A DNA stretch of 64,000 nucleotides, taken from contig CAJPQT010000012.1 of NCBI GenBank assembly GCA_905372865.1, forward strand, positions 14,511 to 78,510, written 5' to 3'. Below the pieces are notes generated by a model. The model was not told the DNA's origin. It did no database searches and worked only from the letters and a program-made list of their open reading frames with translations. Below are positions 6,972-16,000 of this stretch, piece after piece. Each line of letters opens with the position of its first letter. Position 1 is the stretch's first letter. The stretch is from an uncultured Centipeda sp. (GTDB taxonomy: Bacteria > Bacillota > Negativicutes > Selenomonadales > Selenomonadaceae). A program made the translations under genes and the position numbers.

Positions 6972-7517
6972 CGCCGCCACAAAACGCGCGTAGTTCTCCG
7001 CGCTGCGTTCAATCTCCTCTGCCGTCGAGTGATAGTCCTCGCCCGGCGCAAGCTCCGCACCGTAAAAGGCGAAGAACGGCTGATAGTCGGCGCGGCAGTA
7101 GTACCGCAGTGTGGTCTCAAACGGGGCGAGCAGCTGCGCGAGTGTATAGTGGTATCGTCCGTCGATGCTGTAATCCTCCGCGCGTACGCCCGTTGTGACC
7201 GCGAGCGCGACCTTGCGCCCCTCCAATTTATCCCCGCCGTTTCGTCCGTATGCCCAGCCGTGCGTCAGCACCTCGTCGAACCATGTCTTCAGCAGCGGCG
7301 GGCAGGAGAACCAGTAGATCGGGAACTGAAAGACCAGACTGCCGTGCGCCTCGATGAGCCGATGCTCGCGCTCCACATCAATCCGGCCGTCGGGATAGCA
7401 CGCGGAAAGCGTGTGGACCGTACAGAGGTCAGGATGTTTGCGCAGCTCCGTCAGCCATCGCTTGTTGATGACGGATTCTTCGAGATTCGGGTGCGCGGCG
7501 ATAATCAATGTCTTCAT
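6963..7517 (-). CDS. Flavodoxin-fold NAD(P)H oxidoreductase 1
   Basis: A 184-residue protein of the MdaB/KefF/NQO-like flavodoxin-2 family. It starts MKTLIIAAHPNLEES (flavin-phosphate region) and has the FQFPIYWFSCPPLLKTW segment and the HGWAYG motif typical of this group. These flavoenzymes reduce quinones or other electrophiles in the cytoplasm with two electrons. The ATG at 7517 follows TGGAGG. The neighbouring HxlR regulator probably controls it through the dyad at its promoter. Confidence 0.86.
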   Translation of the reverse strand: MKTLIIAAHPNLEESVINKRWLTELRKHPDLCTVHTLSACYPDGRIDVEREHRLIEAHGSLVFQFPIYWFSCPPLLKTWFDEVLTHGWAYGRNGGDKLEGRKVALAVTTGVRAEDYSIDGRYHYTLAQLLAPFETTLRYYCRADYQPFFAFYGAELAPGEDYHSTAEEIERSAENYARFVAALS

Positions 7518-7533
7518 AAGAAAACCTCCATTT

Positions 7534-7572
7534 CTATCGTTGAATGATAGCGTATGGAGGGATGGGGCACAA
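7534..7572 (-). promoter_or_regulatory. Promoter and dyad operator of oxidoreductase 1
   Basis: On the minus strand TTGTGC (7572-7567), a 17-base spacer and TATCAT (7549-7544) form a promoter. A near-perfect inverted repeat CTATCGTTGAATGATAG (7534-7550) covers the -10 box and start region, a likely repressor site for the neighbouring HxlR protein. Confidence 0.6.
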
Positions 7573-7616
7573 GAACGCACTTTTTTGTGCGGTACTTACG
7601 AATAGGAAAGCGTCAA

Positions 7617-7654
7617 CGAAAAAACCTCCCGCAGAAATGCGGGAGGTTTTTGCA
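7617..7654. terminator. Bidirectional terminator between the two oxidoreductase genes
   Basis: A perfect 13-bp stem with a GAAA tetraloop (7621-7633 with 7638-7650) is flanked by A-runs on the left and T-runs on the right, so it can stop transcripts in both directions. It mainly ends the gene at 8265-7729. Confidence 0.85.
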
Positions 7655-7728
7655 TTTGGCGTTTATTTTCCCGCCGCCTCATAGCCGACCATGAGGGCCT
7701 GCCGATGATCAGCGGCAGACGGTCTCGT

Positions 7729-8265
7729 TTACATGCTCTGCCACTGGAGAATACGCGCGGCATATGCTTTGGCGCTCTCCGCAATCTCCTCGTCCGTCGC
7801 CTGAAAGGATGCACCGAACAAGGCGAAATACGGCAGAAGATCAGCGCCAACATGACCGACTGTCGCTTTGAAGGGGGTGAGCACTTCATCCACGGAAAAG
7901 CCGATATCTCCGGTCCGTGTGTAATTTGTCTCCTTGTCTCCGATTGACACGGCGAGCCCGAAATTTTTGCCGACCAGCTTGCGTCCCGTTGAACCGTATG
8001 CCCAGCCGTAGGTGAACACGTCATCGAGCCACTTTTTGAGGAGAGGCGGACAGCTGTACCAATAGAGAGGAAACTGCCATACGATCAGCGCGTGTGCCTC
8101 CAGGAGACGCTGCTCCCTCTCGACGTCAATCTGCCAATCGGGATATTCCTCATAGAGCGCGTGCACCTCAATATCGTTGGGATGTTTTGCGAGTTCTTCT
8201 CTCCACCGCTTGTTGACACGCGATTCTTCGATGCATGGATGTGCCTGTACAACGAGTGCTTTCAT
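7729..8265 (-). CDS. Flavodoxin-fold NAD(P)H oxidoreductase 2
   Basis: A 178-residue paralogue of the protein at 6963-7517, with the same landmarks: MKALVVQAHPCIEES at the start, FPLYWYSCPPLLKKW in the middle and YGWAYG near residue 90. The predicted role is two-electron reduction of quinones or electrophiles using NAD(P)H and a bound flavin. It is divergent from the second HxlR gene. A minus-strand promoter (TTTACA, 16 bases, TAGAAT) sits in the shared 140-bp region, so both genes can be controlled from one place. Confidence 0.86.
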   Translation of the reverse strand: MKALVVQAHPCIEESRVNKRWREELAKHPNDIEVHALYEEYPDWQIDVEREQRLLEAHALIVWQFPLYWYSCPPLLKKWLDDVFTYGWAYGSTGRKLVGKNFGLAVSIGDKETNYTRTGDIGFSVDEVLTPFKATVGHVGADLLPYFALFGASFQATDEEIAESAKAYAARILQWQSM

Positions 8266-8405
8266 TTAAAACCTCTTTTCTCCTGCTGCAGATGTTTGCT
8301 GTCTCTATTCTATCAGGTGCAGATCGGATGTAAATACACACAATAAAGTAAGTGTTCATCAAAGAGAAGTCCTGTGCTACAATGGGAGCCAGGAGGACTT
8401 TTGCG

Positions 8406-8780
8406 ATGAAAACTTATCGTCTGGGCATTGAGGCTGCACTGGAAATTCTCAGCGGGAAATGGAAGGCACTGATCATCTGTCTGCTGATGTCAGGCCCCCA
8501 AAGGACGGGGGCGCTGCGCCGTCTCATTCCCGGTGTATCGGAAAAAGTATTGATACAGCAGCTGCGTGAATTGGAGCGCGATGGCATTGTCGGACGCATC
8601 GATTACGAGCAGCTTCCGCCAAAGGTCGAGTATTTCATTACAGACTATGGACGGTCTGCGGATCGGATCGTTGACGTCATGTGTGCATGGGGGCGGGAGA
8701 ATATCCGCCTTCGTCGCGAACGCGGCGAGGAGATTGAACTGCTCAGCGAAGAAGAACTCCTGCTGCCGGACAAGACATGA
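8406..8780 (+). CDS. HxlR family transcriptional regulator 2
   Basis: A 124-residue HxlR-type winged-helix protein: the N-terminal IEAALEILSGKWKALI, then GVSEKVLIQQLRELE (recognition helix) and LPPKVEYFITDYG (wing). It is the paralogue of the regulator at 6615. The ATG at 8406 follows CAGGAGGA, and an extended -10 (TGCTACAAT) lies just upstream. Divergent arrangement with oxidoreductase 2 implies it represses or activates that gene and probably itself. Confidence 0.88.
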   Translation: MKTYRLGIEAALEILSGKWKALIICLLMSGPQRTGALRRLIPGVSEKVLIQQLRELERDGIVGRIDYEQLPPKVEYFITDYGRSADRIVDVMCAWGRENIRLRRERGEEIELLSEEELLLPDKT

Positions 8781-8815
8781 TGAGCCCCTTGCTGTATCCT
8801 GCCGCGGCTGCATGA

Positions 8816-8860
8816 AAAACCGCCCCGTCAAGCAATTTTTGCCTGACAGGGCGGTTTTTT
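8816..8860. terminator. Bidirectional terminator between hxlR 2 and the kor operon
   Basis: A long stem (8816-8830 with 8844-8858, one bulged position) is flanked by A5 and T6 runs. It serves the converging hxlR 2 and korC transcripts. Confidence 0.85.
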
Positions 8861-8868
8861 CATGGGGG

Positions 8869-9414
8869 TCAATTTGTTTCGGATGACATTTTCGCCGCCT
8901 CGTATCCAACCATCAGTGCCTGCATGTTGCGGTCGACGGTGTGCGGCGGAACGCGGTTTGCGACGGCGTCCTTTACGGCGTCGAGCGGTACGATGCCAGA
9001 GACGCGCGTGATTGCGCCGAGCGCGACAATGTTCGCAAAGAGAGCCTTGCCGATCTTCTCGATGGCCAGCGTGGTGATGGGAACGGAGACGACGTGCGCC
9101 GCCTGCGGGACGCTCGGGACGAGCTCGCTGTCAACGATCAGGATGCCCGTTGCGGGATCGAGATCGCCCGCGTACTTGTCCGTCGCCGCCTGTGTCATGG
9201 CAAGGACGATGTCGGGATGCTCGACGTGCGGATGATAGATTGCGCCGTCACTGACGATGACCTCGGAGCGGGATGCGCCGCCGCGTGCCTCGGGGCCGTA
9301 GGACTGCGACTGTGCGACATTCATTCCGCACGCGGTCGCCGCCTCAGCGAAGATGATGGCGGCGGTGATGACACCCTGTCCGCCCGAGCCTGAGAGACGA
9401 AGTTCCTTGTGCAT
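8869..9414 (-). CDS. korC: 2-oxoacid:ferredoxin oxidoreductase gamma subunit
   Basis: A 181-residue gamma subunit of the pyruvate/2-oxoglutarate ferredoxin oxidoreductase family. It has the GSGGQGVITAA loop at its start and the SYGPEARGGASRSEV motif that identifies the gamma domain. It forms part of the cytoplasmic Kor complex that converts a 2-oxoacid, CoA and oxidised ferredoxin to acyl-CoA, CO2 and reduced ferredoxin. The ATG at 9414 lies one base after the korB stop and follows GGGAGGG inside korB. It is the last gene of korDABC. Confidence 0.9.
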   Translation of the reverse strand: MHKELRLSGSGGQGVITAAIIFAEAATACGMNVAQSQSYGPEARGGASRSEVIVSDGAIYHPHVEHPDIVLAMTQAATDKYAGDLDPATGILIVDSELVPSVPQAAHVVSVPITTLAIEKIGKALFANIVALGAITRVSGIVPLDAVKDAVANRVPPHTVDRNMQALMVGYEAAKMSSETN

Positions 9415-9415
9415 A

Positions 9416-10267
9416 TCAGAGCCCTCCCGCACGCCGCTGAATCTCGGTGTTCGCCATGCCGTACTCCTCGCCCGCGCACTCGTAGAGCAGTCCGATGGGG
9501 AACTTCTCCGGTGTACGCTTCTCGGGCGGGAGTTTGTCCCATGCCGCCTTCATGACAGCGGAGTCCTTCATCCATGTGAGCATCGTAGCGGGCGACCCCA
9601 TCTTGTTCTTGCGCCCATAGGCGGTCGGACACTGCACCATCGCCTCGACGAGGGCGAAGCCGTGATTTTTGAGCCCGCCCGCAATCATCTGCGTGAGATG
9701 TTTGACGTGGAACGCCGTCGAGCGTGCGACGTAGGTCGCACCTGCTGCCTCGGCGATGCGGCACGCGTCAAGCGGGCGGTCGATCGTCCCGTATGGTGCG
9801 GTCGCCGTCATCTTGCCCGGCGGTGTCGTCGGCGAGGACTGCCCGCCCGTCATGCCGTAGATATTGTTGTTGAAGAGCACAACCGTCAGATCGACATTGC
9901 GCCGACAGCCGTGCAGGAAATGGTTGCCGCCAATGGCAGTGCAGTCGCCGTCTCCTGTGATGACGATGACGTTCAGCTCAGGGCGTGCGAGTTTAATGCC
10001 GGTTGCGAACGGAATGGCTCGTCCGTGCGCTGTATGCACCGTGTCGAAATCCATATAGCCCGAGCCGCGCGAGGAACAGCCGATGCCGGAGACAATGACG
10101 GTGTTGTCCTGCGTAAAGCCCTCCGTTTCCTCAATCGCCTCGGCAATGCACTTCAGTGCCGTGCCGTTGCCGCAGCCGGGACACCAGAGATGGGGCAGAC
10201 GGTTCTGACGAAAATACTGCTCAAAGCTGCGGTCGACCTCCGCGCGTGCATTCATGTCCGTGCTCAT
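9416..10267 (-). CDS. korB: 2-oxoacid:ferredoxin oxidoreductase beta subunit (TPP-binding)
   Basis: The 283-residue beta subunit binds thiamine diphosphate: the GDGDCTAIGGNH motif near residue 105 and the CPGCGNG segment near residue 30 are both present, together with NNNIYGMTGGQ. It carries out the decarboxylation step on the 2-oxoacid. The gene overlaps korA by 4 bases (10264-10267) and runs into korC. The subunit set and order favour 2-oxoglutarate as substrate, but branched-chain 2-oxoacids cannot be ruled out from sequence. Confidence 0.92.
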   Translation of the reverse strand: MSTDMNARAEVDRSFEQYFRQNRLPHLWCPGCGNGTALKCIAEAIEETEGFTQDNTVIVSGIGCSSRGSGYMDFDTVHTAHGRAIPFATGIKLARPELNVIVITGDGDCTAIGGNHFLHGCRRNVDLTVVLFNNNIYGMTGGQSSPTTPPGKMTATAPYGTIDRPLDACRIAEAAGATYVARSTAFHVKHLTQMIAGGLKNHGFALVEAMVQCPTAYGRKNKMGSPATMLTWMKDSAVMKAAWDKLPPEKRTPEKFPIGLLYECAGEEYGMANTEIQRRAGGL

Positions 10268-11415
10268 GCCCGCACCTCCTCGCTCATCTGACGAATCGCC
10301 GCCGTGATTTCCTGGGGCGTGAAGTCCAGCATATTGTACTTGAGGCAGGGGCGGACAGGCGTACCGTGCGCCGCACGCGTGACCTCACCCACGAGCTGCC
10401 CATAGTTCAGCTCCGCGACGAGGATGCTCCGCACGCGATCCGCGAGCCGTCCGACGGCGGCATCCGCGAACGGCCAGATCGTCTTGAGGCGCAGGAAACC
10501 GACCTTGATCCCGTCCGCACGCGCCGCGCGTACCGCCTCGTATGCCGTGCGCGCTGTGCCGCCGTAGCTGACGACGGCGTACTCCGCGTCCTCCATAAAG
10601 GCTTCCTCCGTGTGGATGATCTCTTCGCCCACACGATTGATCTTCTCGTGGAGACGGTGGATCAGCTGCTCCGTGACGACGGGGCTGCCCGACGGGAAGC
10701 CCGTCTCATCGTGGAGGAGCCCCGTGACGTGGATGCGGCAGCCGTCGCCGAAACGCGCGACATCGGGCACAAGATCCTCGCCGACGGCGAACGGCTGATA
10801 GCCTTCGGCGCGTGTCTTTTTCGGCAGGCGGCGCGGATAGATGTCCAATTCGTCTGCCGTCGGGAGCGTGACATTTTCGCGCAGATGCCCGACGATCTCG
10901 TCCGTCAGCAGAATGACGGGCGTGCGAAACCGCTCCGCATAGTTCACCGACAGCACCGCCAGATCGAACGACTCGCGCACGCTCCACGGCGAGAGTGCAA
11001 TGATCGGATGGTCGCCGTGCGTGCCCCAACGCGCCTGCATCACATCGCCCTGTGACGGCGCGGTCGGCTGCCCTGTCGAGGGACCGACGCGCTGTACATT
11101 CACCACGACGCACGGGATCTCTGCGCACGCTGCATAGCCGATCAGCTCCTGTTTCAGAGAGAAGCCCGGGCCGCTCGTCGCGTCCATCACCTTTGCACCC
11201 GCGAGCGACGCACCGAGGATTGCGCCCATCGCGCCGATTTCGTCCTCCATCTGGAGGAACGTGCCGCCGATCTTCGGCAGCAGCTTTGCCATCTGCTCGG
11301 CGATCTCCGTGGACGGCGTGATCGGATAGCCCGCGAAGAACGTCACACCTGCCGCAATCGCGCCCTCGGCGACCGCTTCGTTGCCCTGCATGAGCCTTGC
11401 TCTCGTCTCGCTCAT
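10264..11415 (-). CDS. korA: 2-oxoacid:ferredoxin oxidoreductase alpha subunit
   Basis: The 383-residue alpha subunit has the N-terminal GNEAVAEGAIAAG, the GYPITPSTEI signature and the TSGPGFSLKQE stretch of the POR alpha family. It provides the acceptor domains for CoA and the decarboxylated intermediate. The ATG at 11415 overlaps the korD stop (ATGA), so the operon is translationally coupled. A longer open frame extends upstream but overlaps korD wholly and is not used. Confidence 0.92.
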   Translation of the reverse strand: MSETRARLMQGNEAVAEGAIAAGVTFFAGYPITPSTEIAEQMAKLLPKIGGTFLQMEDEIGAMGAILGASLAGAKVMDATSGPGFSLKQELIGYAACAEIPCVVVNVQRVGPSTGQPTAPSQGDVMQARWGTHGDHPIIALSPWSVRESFDLAVLSVNYAERFRTPVILLTDEIVGHLRENVTLPTADELDIYPRRLPKKTRAEGYQPFAVGEDLVPDVARFGDGCRIHVTGLLHDETGFPSGSPVVTEQLIHRLHEKINRVGEEIIHTEEAFMEDAEYAVVSYGGTARTAYEAVRAARADGIKVGFLRLKTIWPFADAAVGRLADRVRSILVAELNYGQLVGEVTRAAHGTPVRPCLKYNMLDFTPQEITAAIRQMSEEVRA

Positions 11416-11615
11416 TTGCGCTCCTCCCTCCGCTCCACGAATATCGCAAAATCGGGGCAGCGCATCTCGCACTGTCCGCACGCGATACAGTCCTCGGGTC
11501 GGACGGGTGTGATCTTGCCGAGCAGGCTCACCTCGAGCACTTGCTTCGGGCAGAATGCGGCGCAGATGCTGCAGCCCTTGCACCGATTTTTCTTGATATA
11601 CAGCTCACCTTTCAT
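11412..11615 (-). CDS. korD: Kor delta subunit, 2[4Fe-4S] ferredoxin
   Basis: A 67-residue ferredoxin with two CxxCxxCxxxCP clusters (CKGCSICAAFCP and CIACGQCEMRCP), the usual size of the delta subunit. It passes electrons from the catalytic subunits to external ferredoxin. The start at 11615 (MKGELYIKK) is chosen because GGGAGAG lies just upstream and because delta subunits begin this way. First gene of the korDABC operon. Confidence 0.9.
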   Translation of the reverse strand: MKGELYIKKNRCKGCSICAAFCPKQVLEVSLLGKITPVRPEDCIACGQCEMRCPDFAIFVERREERK

Positions 11616-11725
11616 GGCGTCTCTCTCCCGCCGGGATGTGGAAGGCATCCCCTTATACACAGAAAACAGTTCCATTACCCGCTCCGGAGGTCTGTCCCTC
11701 CGTCATGTGTGCGGATAATTTCAAT

Positions 11726-11755
11726 ATTATAACAGAAGATACAGAGAAAATACAA
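11726..11755 (-). promoter_or_regulatory. Promoter of korDABC
   Basis: On the minus strand, TTGTAT (11755-11750), an 18-base spacer and TATAAT (11731-11726), about 110 bases before the korD start. Confidence 0.5.
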
Positions 11756-11790
11756 TCGCATACTGAATACATCGCTGCCCGACAAAAAAC

Positions 11791-11819
11791 TTGACGCACC
11801 GTACATCCTGTAGTAATCT
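11791..11819 (+). promoter_or_regulatory. Promoter of the DUF3290-DUF421 pair
   Basis: TTGACG (11791-11796), a 17-base spacer and TAATCT (11814-11819), 24 bases before the first start codon. Confidence 0.6.
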
Positions 11820-11843
11820 ACAGGCGAAAAAGGAGGGGATTTC

Positions 11844-12296
11844 TTGAATTTTTATACCTATGACTATATCACGGCGCACAGCCAGTTCGGCGATAATGTC
11901 TGGTATGTGCTCTCGTTTCTCGCGCTCGCTGCGCTGCTGTTTGTCAGCATCAAATATCTGCGCAACCGCCTCGCGACGCGTTACCGCGACCTCATTGTCA
12001 TCCTCTTCCTCATGGTCGCATTTCTCGGAGGTATGCAGTGGAACGACTACAACCGTACGAAGAGCGATGTGGAGGCAACCTCGCGCATGGCGCAGTTCCT
12101 CCACAGTCTCAGCGTGGATCTGGACGTGCCCGTGCAAAAGATCCGCACCAACTCGACGTATTTGAAACAGGGAATGCTCGTCGATGTGCAGGGGACGTTT
12201 TATGCGGTGACGTTCAATGCGGATTTTACCTCGTTTCAGTACGAGCGGACGCATCTACTGAACCGCGATGTGAAGATTGTGGACAAGGAGGACTGA
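11844..12296 (+). CDS. DUF3290 family membrane protein
   Basis: A 150-residue protein with two N-terminal membrane segments (about residues 20-40 and 50-65) and a soluble C-terminal domain. Composition and pairing match the DUF3290 family, which is regularly found next to DUF421/YetF proteins in Firmicutes. The start is TTG at 11844 after AAAAAGGAGGGG. The biochemical function is not known. It is followed at once by the DUF421 gene, so the two proteins probably form a complex in the inner membrane. Confidence 0.75.
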   Translation: MNFYTYDYITAHSQFGDNVWYVLSFLALAALLFVSIKYLRNRLATRYRDLIVILFLMVAFLGGMQWNDYNRTKSDVEATSRMAQFLHSLSVDLDVPVQKIRTNSTYLKQGMLVDVQGTFYAVTFNADFTSFQYERTHLLNRDVKIVDKED

Positions 12297-12297
12297 C

Positions 12298-12945
12298 ATG
12301 CTGATCTACTTTTTGATGCTGGGCAAGCTCGCGCTCGGACTCCTCTGTCTCATCGTTCAGATCAACCTGCTCGGCAAGGGCAACCTCGCACCGAACTCCG
12401 CGACCGATCAGGTGCAGAACTACGTCCTCGGCGGCATCATCGGCGGCGTGATCTACAACAACGCCATCTCGATTCTGGACTTTCTGCTCGTGCTGATCGC
12501 GTGGACGCTGCTCGTGCTGGTTCTGAAATACCTCAAGATGAACAGCGGTGCGATCAAGGACTTCGTCGACGGCCGTCCCGCCGTGGTGATCGAGCGCGGC
12601 AAGATCCTCATGGATGAGTGCATGCGGCATGGAATGCTCGCGCATGACATCATGCTGAAACTCCGTATGGCGGGGGTCTACTACGTCAAAGATGTGAAAC
12701 GCGCCGTGCTTGAGCCGAACGGACAACTCACCGTCATCCAGTACGGCGAGCAGAACGCGCGCTATCCGCTTATCCTCGACGGACAGGTGGACGAGGACAT
12801 CCTCGAACTCATCGAAAAGGATCACGTCTGGCTCAACGCAGAGCTGCGCACGGCGGGCTACGCGGTGAAGGACATCTACATCGGCGAGTATAAGGACGGT
12901 GCGCTGATTGTCCATCCGTATGAGAAGATTGTGAGTGTCAACTGA
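12298..12945 (+). CDS. DUF421 (YetF-like) membrane protein
   Basis: A 215-residue protein with three N-terminal membrane helices followed by the DUF421 soluble domain. The segment FVDGRPAVVIERGKILMDECM and later DIMLKLRMAGV are typical of YetF/YdfS/YrbG-like proteins. Some relatives take part in spore or membrane functions in Bacillus, but no biochemical role is settled. The ATG at 12298 follows AAGGAGG. It is the second gene of a two-gene operon with the DUF3290 gene and ends at a composite terminator. Confidence 0.82.
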   Translation: MLIYFLMLGKLALGLLCLIVQINLLGKGNLAPNSATDQVQNYVLGGIIGGVIYNNAISILDFLLVLIAWTLLVLVLKYLKMNSGAIKDFVDGRPAVVIERGKILMDECMRHGMLAHDIMLKLRMAGVYYVKDVKRAVLEPNGQLTVIQYGEQNARYPLILDGQVDEDILELIEKDHVWLNAELRTAGYAVKDIYIGEYKDGALIVHPYEKIVSVN

Positions 12946-12950
12946 AAAAT

Positions 12951-13047
12951 AAAAATCTCCCGACGGCGGAAGTGACCTGACCCTCAAAAGTTAGACTTGA
13001 GGAATCTAACTTTTGGGGATCAGGTCAGAAGCGGTCGGGAGATTTTT
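12951..13047. terminator. Terminator split by a mini-element
   Basis: A perfect 14-bp outer stem (12951-12964 with 13034-13047) with A5/T5 flanks ends both the DUF421 transcript and the converging RND transcript. Its loop holds a 55-bp inverted-repeat insertion, listed separately. Confidence 0.8.
12973..13027. mobile_element. IS3-like 55-bp mini-element (fused terminal repeats)
   Basis: Two 23-bp inverted ends that begin TGACCTGA and carry CAAAAGTTAGA differ at only two positions and are separated by about 8 bases. They resemble the terminal repeats of IS3-family (IS150-type) elements. GAAG occurs directly on both sides (12969-12972 and 13028-13031), as expected for a 4-bp target duplication. 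No transposase is present. Confidence 0.65.
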
Positions 13048-13057
13048 CTACGTAGAA

Positions 13058-16000
13058 TTAGTTTTTCACCCGATATGCGACGGCGTACATGACGGGCAGG
13101 ACGAGCAGTGTCAGCACCGTTGCCACAATCAGTCCGCCCGCGATGGCGACCGCCATCGGCCCCCAGAAGATGCTGCGCATGAGCGGGAGCATGCCGAGGA
13201 TGGCGGCAGCGGCGGTGAGCATGATGGGGCGGAAGCGCAGGACGGCTGAGTCGATGATGGCATCCATGGGCTGCTCGCCCGCCTCCTCATGCTTTTTGAT
13301 CTGGTCGATGAGGATGACGGAGTTGCGGATGATCATGCCGAAGAGGGCGAGCACGCCGAGGTAGGCGACGAAGCCGAGCGCGGAGTCGGTGAGGAGCATG
13401 GCAAATGCGACGCCGATCAGCCCCATCGGTGCGGTGAGGAGGGTGAGCGTCATCTTGCCTATGCTGCCAAGCTGGAGCATGAGCAGGGTCATGATGATAA
13501 AGATCATGGCGGGCAGCGGCTGCATGAGGTAGTGCATGGAGTCGGCGGAGTCCGCGAGCGCGCCCGCCGTCTCGATGGTCGTGCCGGCGGGGAGGCTGCG
13601 GCGCAGTTCCTCAGTCGCTTTGTAAACGCGCAGCGCGGCATCGTTGCCCTCGCCCTCTCTGACCTCCGCCTGCACCATGATGCTTGGGCGCAGGTTGTGC
13701 CGTTTGATAAATCCATCCTCTGCGCCATAGGAAAGGTGGGCGATCTGTGCGAGCGGGACGCTGCCGCCCGCTGCGGCAATCGGCAGCTCGCCGAGGCGTT
13801 CGATGTTCGTGCGGTCGCGCCCCACAAGGCGCAGGACGATGCCAATGGTGCGGTCGCCCGTGTAGAATTCTGCTGCCTGTGCGCCCGTCAGCTCGGTGTA
13901 GAGCATCTGCTTGACTGCCTTTGCACTGATCCCGTAGAGTTTCAGCTTGTCCTTGTCAAAGTCGATGCGGACGGTCTTGGATTTCTCCGTCCAGTCGAGG
14001 TGGACGTTCGCTGCGGCGGGATCGGCGGCAGTGATGGCGGCGACCTCCTCGGCGACGCGGCGCACTTCGTCCGTCGTGGGCGCGGAGACGCGCAGCATGA
14101 TGGGGAAGTCGGCGGGCGGTCCCGTCTGGATGTACTGTGTGGTGACGCGCACGCCCGAGAGCTCGTCGCTGCGTGCGGCGGCAATCATGGCGGCAAGCTC
14201 CTCACGCGCGGCGGTATCGTTCGCAGTGATGACAAACTGGGCGCTGTTCGCTGCGTCTGCCTTCGGATCGACGGTGAGGACGAAGCGGGGTGTGGAGCGT
14301 CCGATGTAGGCGGCGTAGTTTTGGATTTTGTCGCTGTGCGCCGCAAGGAGGTCAGCGAGACGATCCGCCTCTGCTGCCGTCGCCTGCATGGATGCGCCCT
14401 GCGGCAGGGTCAGGCGCACGAGCAGTTCGGGGCGCAGCGAGGGTGGGAAAAAGGTCTGTTTGATGTGCGGGAATGCCGCAAGGCTCACGGCAAAGAGGAG
14501 GACGGTGCCGACGAGGACGACGGCGCGGTGTGCGAGAAATGTTGTGAGCACGCGGCGAAAGAGCCGATAGAAGGGGCTCGTGTACGGATCGTGCGCGCCC
14601 TCCTCCATTTTTTTGACGCGAATCAAATAATAGCCGAAGAGCGGCGCGACCATAACGGAGACGATCCAGCTGAGGATTAGGGCGATGCCGATGACGGGGA
14701 AGAGTGCGGCACAGAACTCGCTCGCCATGCCCTTGGAGAATGCGACGGGGATGAAGCCCGCGCAGGTAATGAGCGTGCCTGTGAGCATGGGTTTCGCCGT
14801 CTGGGTAAAGGCATAGCACGCGGCGTCAAAGCGTCCCATGCCGCGCTCGAGCTGGACGCTCATCATCTCGACGGCGATGATGGCATCGTCGACCAAGAGA
14901 CCGAGCGAGATGATGAGGGCACCAAGGGATACTTTGTGCAGATCGATGCTGAGCAGATACATGGCGACGAATGTGCCCGCGAGAACGAGCGGGATGCAGC
15001 CCGCGACGACAAGTCCCGTGCGCAGCCCGAGCGAGAGGAAGCTGACACCGAGGACGATGAGGATCGCGAGTGCGAGCGTCTCGACGAAGTCGTGAATGGA
15101 GTGCTGCACGACGGCGGGCTGATTTGACACCTCGTGCAGCTCGGCACCGAGCGGGAGGTCCTGCTGTATCGCGGCGGTCAGTTCTTTGAGGTTTTCGCCG
15201 AGGGCGAGGATGTTGCCGCCCGCCTCCATCGAGACGGCGATGCCGACGGCGGGCGCGCCGTTGTACAGCATACGCGGCTCGGATGGGTCAACCGCCTTGC
15301 GCTCGACGCTTGCGATGTCGCCGAGGCGAAAGACTTTCCCGTTTGCCGCGATCGGGAGTGCACGGATGTCCTCGATGTTTTCAAACACGCCCGAGGCGCG
15401 CAGCTGTACGGTGTCGCTCGTCGTCTCGATGCTGCCGCTTGTCGCCATCGCATCCTGCGCGGCGAGTGCGTCTGTGATGGCGGTCGGGGGTATGCCGAGC
15501 TGCGCGAGCCGTTCGAGGGCGATCTCAACGTAGACGCGCTCGCTCTGTACGCCGATCAGCTCCACCTTTTGTACGCTCGGGACGGCAAGGATGCGGCGGC
15601 GTGCGTCCTCCGCCATGCTGCGCAGTTCCTCATCGCTGTAGTCCGCGCCCGTGATGGCGTAGATTGAGCCGTACACATCGTCGAAGCGGTCGTTGTAGAA
15701 CGGCCCGTAGACACCGTCGGGAAGATCGCGCTTTACATCCTCACCGAAGTTCCGTACGTCGCGCCACGTCGGGCGAATCTCCGACGCATCCACATCGTCG
15801 CGCAGACTGACGTAGATGGTGGTCTGCCCCGCGTTGGTTTCGCTCGTGATCTCCTTGAGCCCTGGGGTGTCCTGAAAACGCCGTTCGAGCTTGTCCGTGA
15901 CCTGCTCCTGCATCTCCTCTGCGCTTGCGCCCGGCCATGCGGCGGAGATCACCATCTGGCGGATGGTAAAGGCGGGGTCCTCCATGCGCCCGAGGCTGTT

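Noticed and set aside
13289..14680. A 463-codon plus-strand frame opposite the RND gene
   Set aside because: Composition is Glu/Asp/Gly/Arg-rich with no fold pattern; the RND protein on the other strand is clear.
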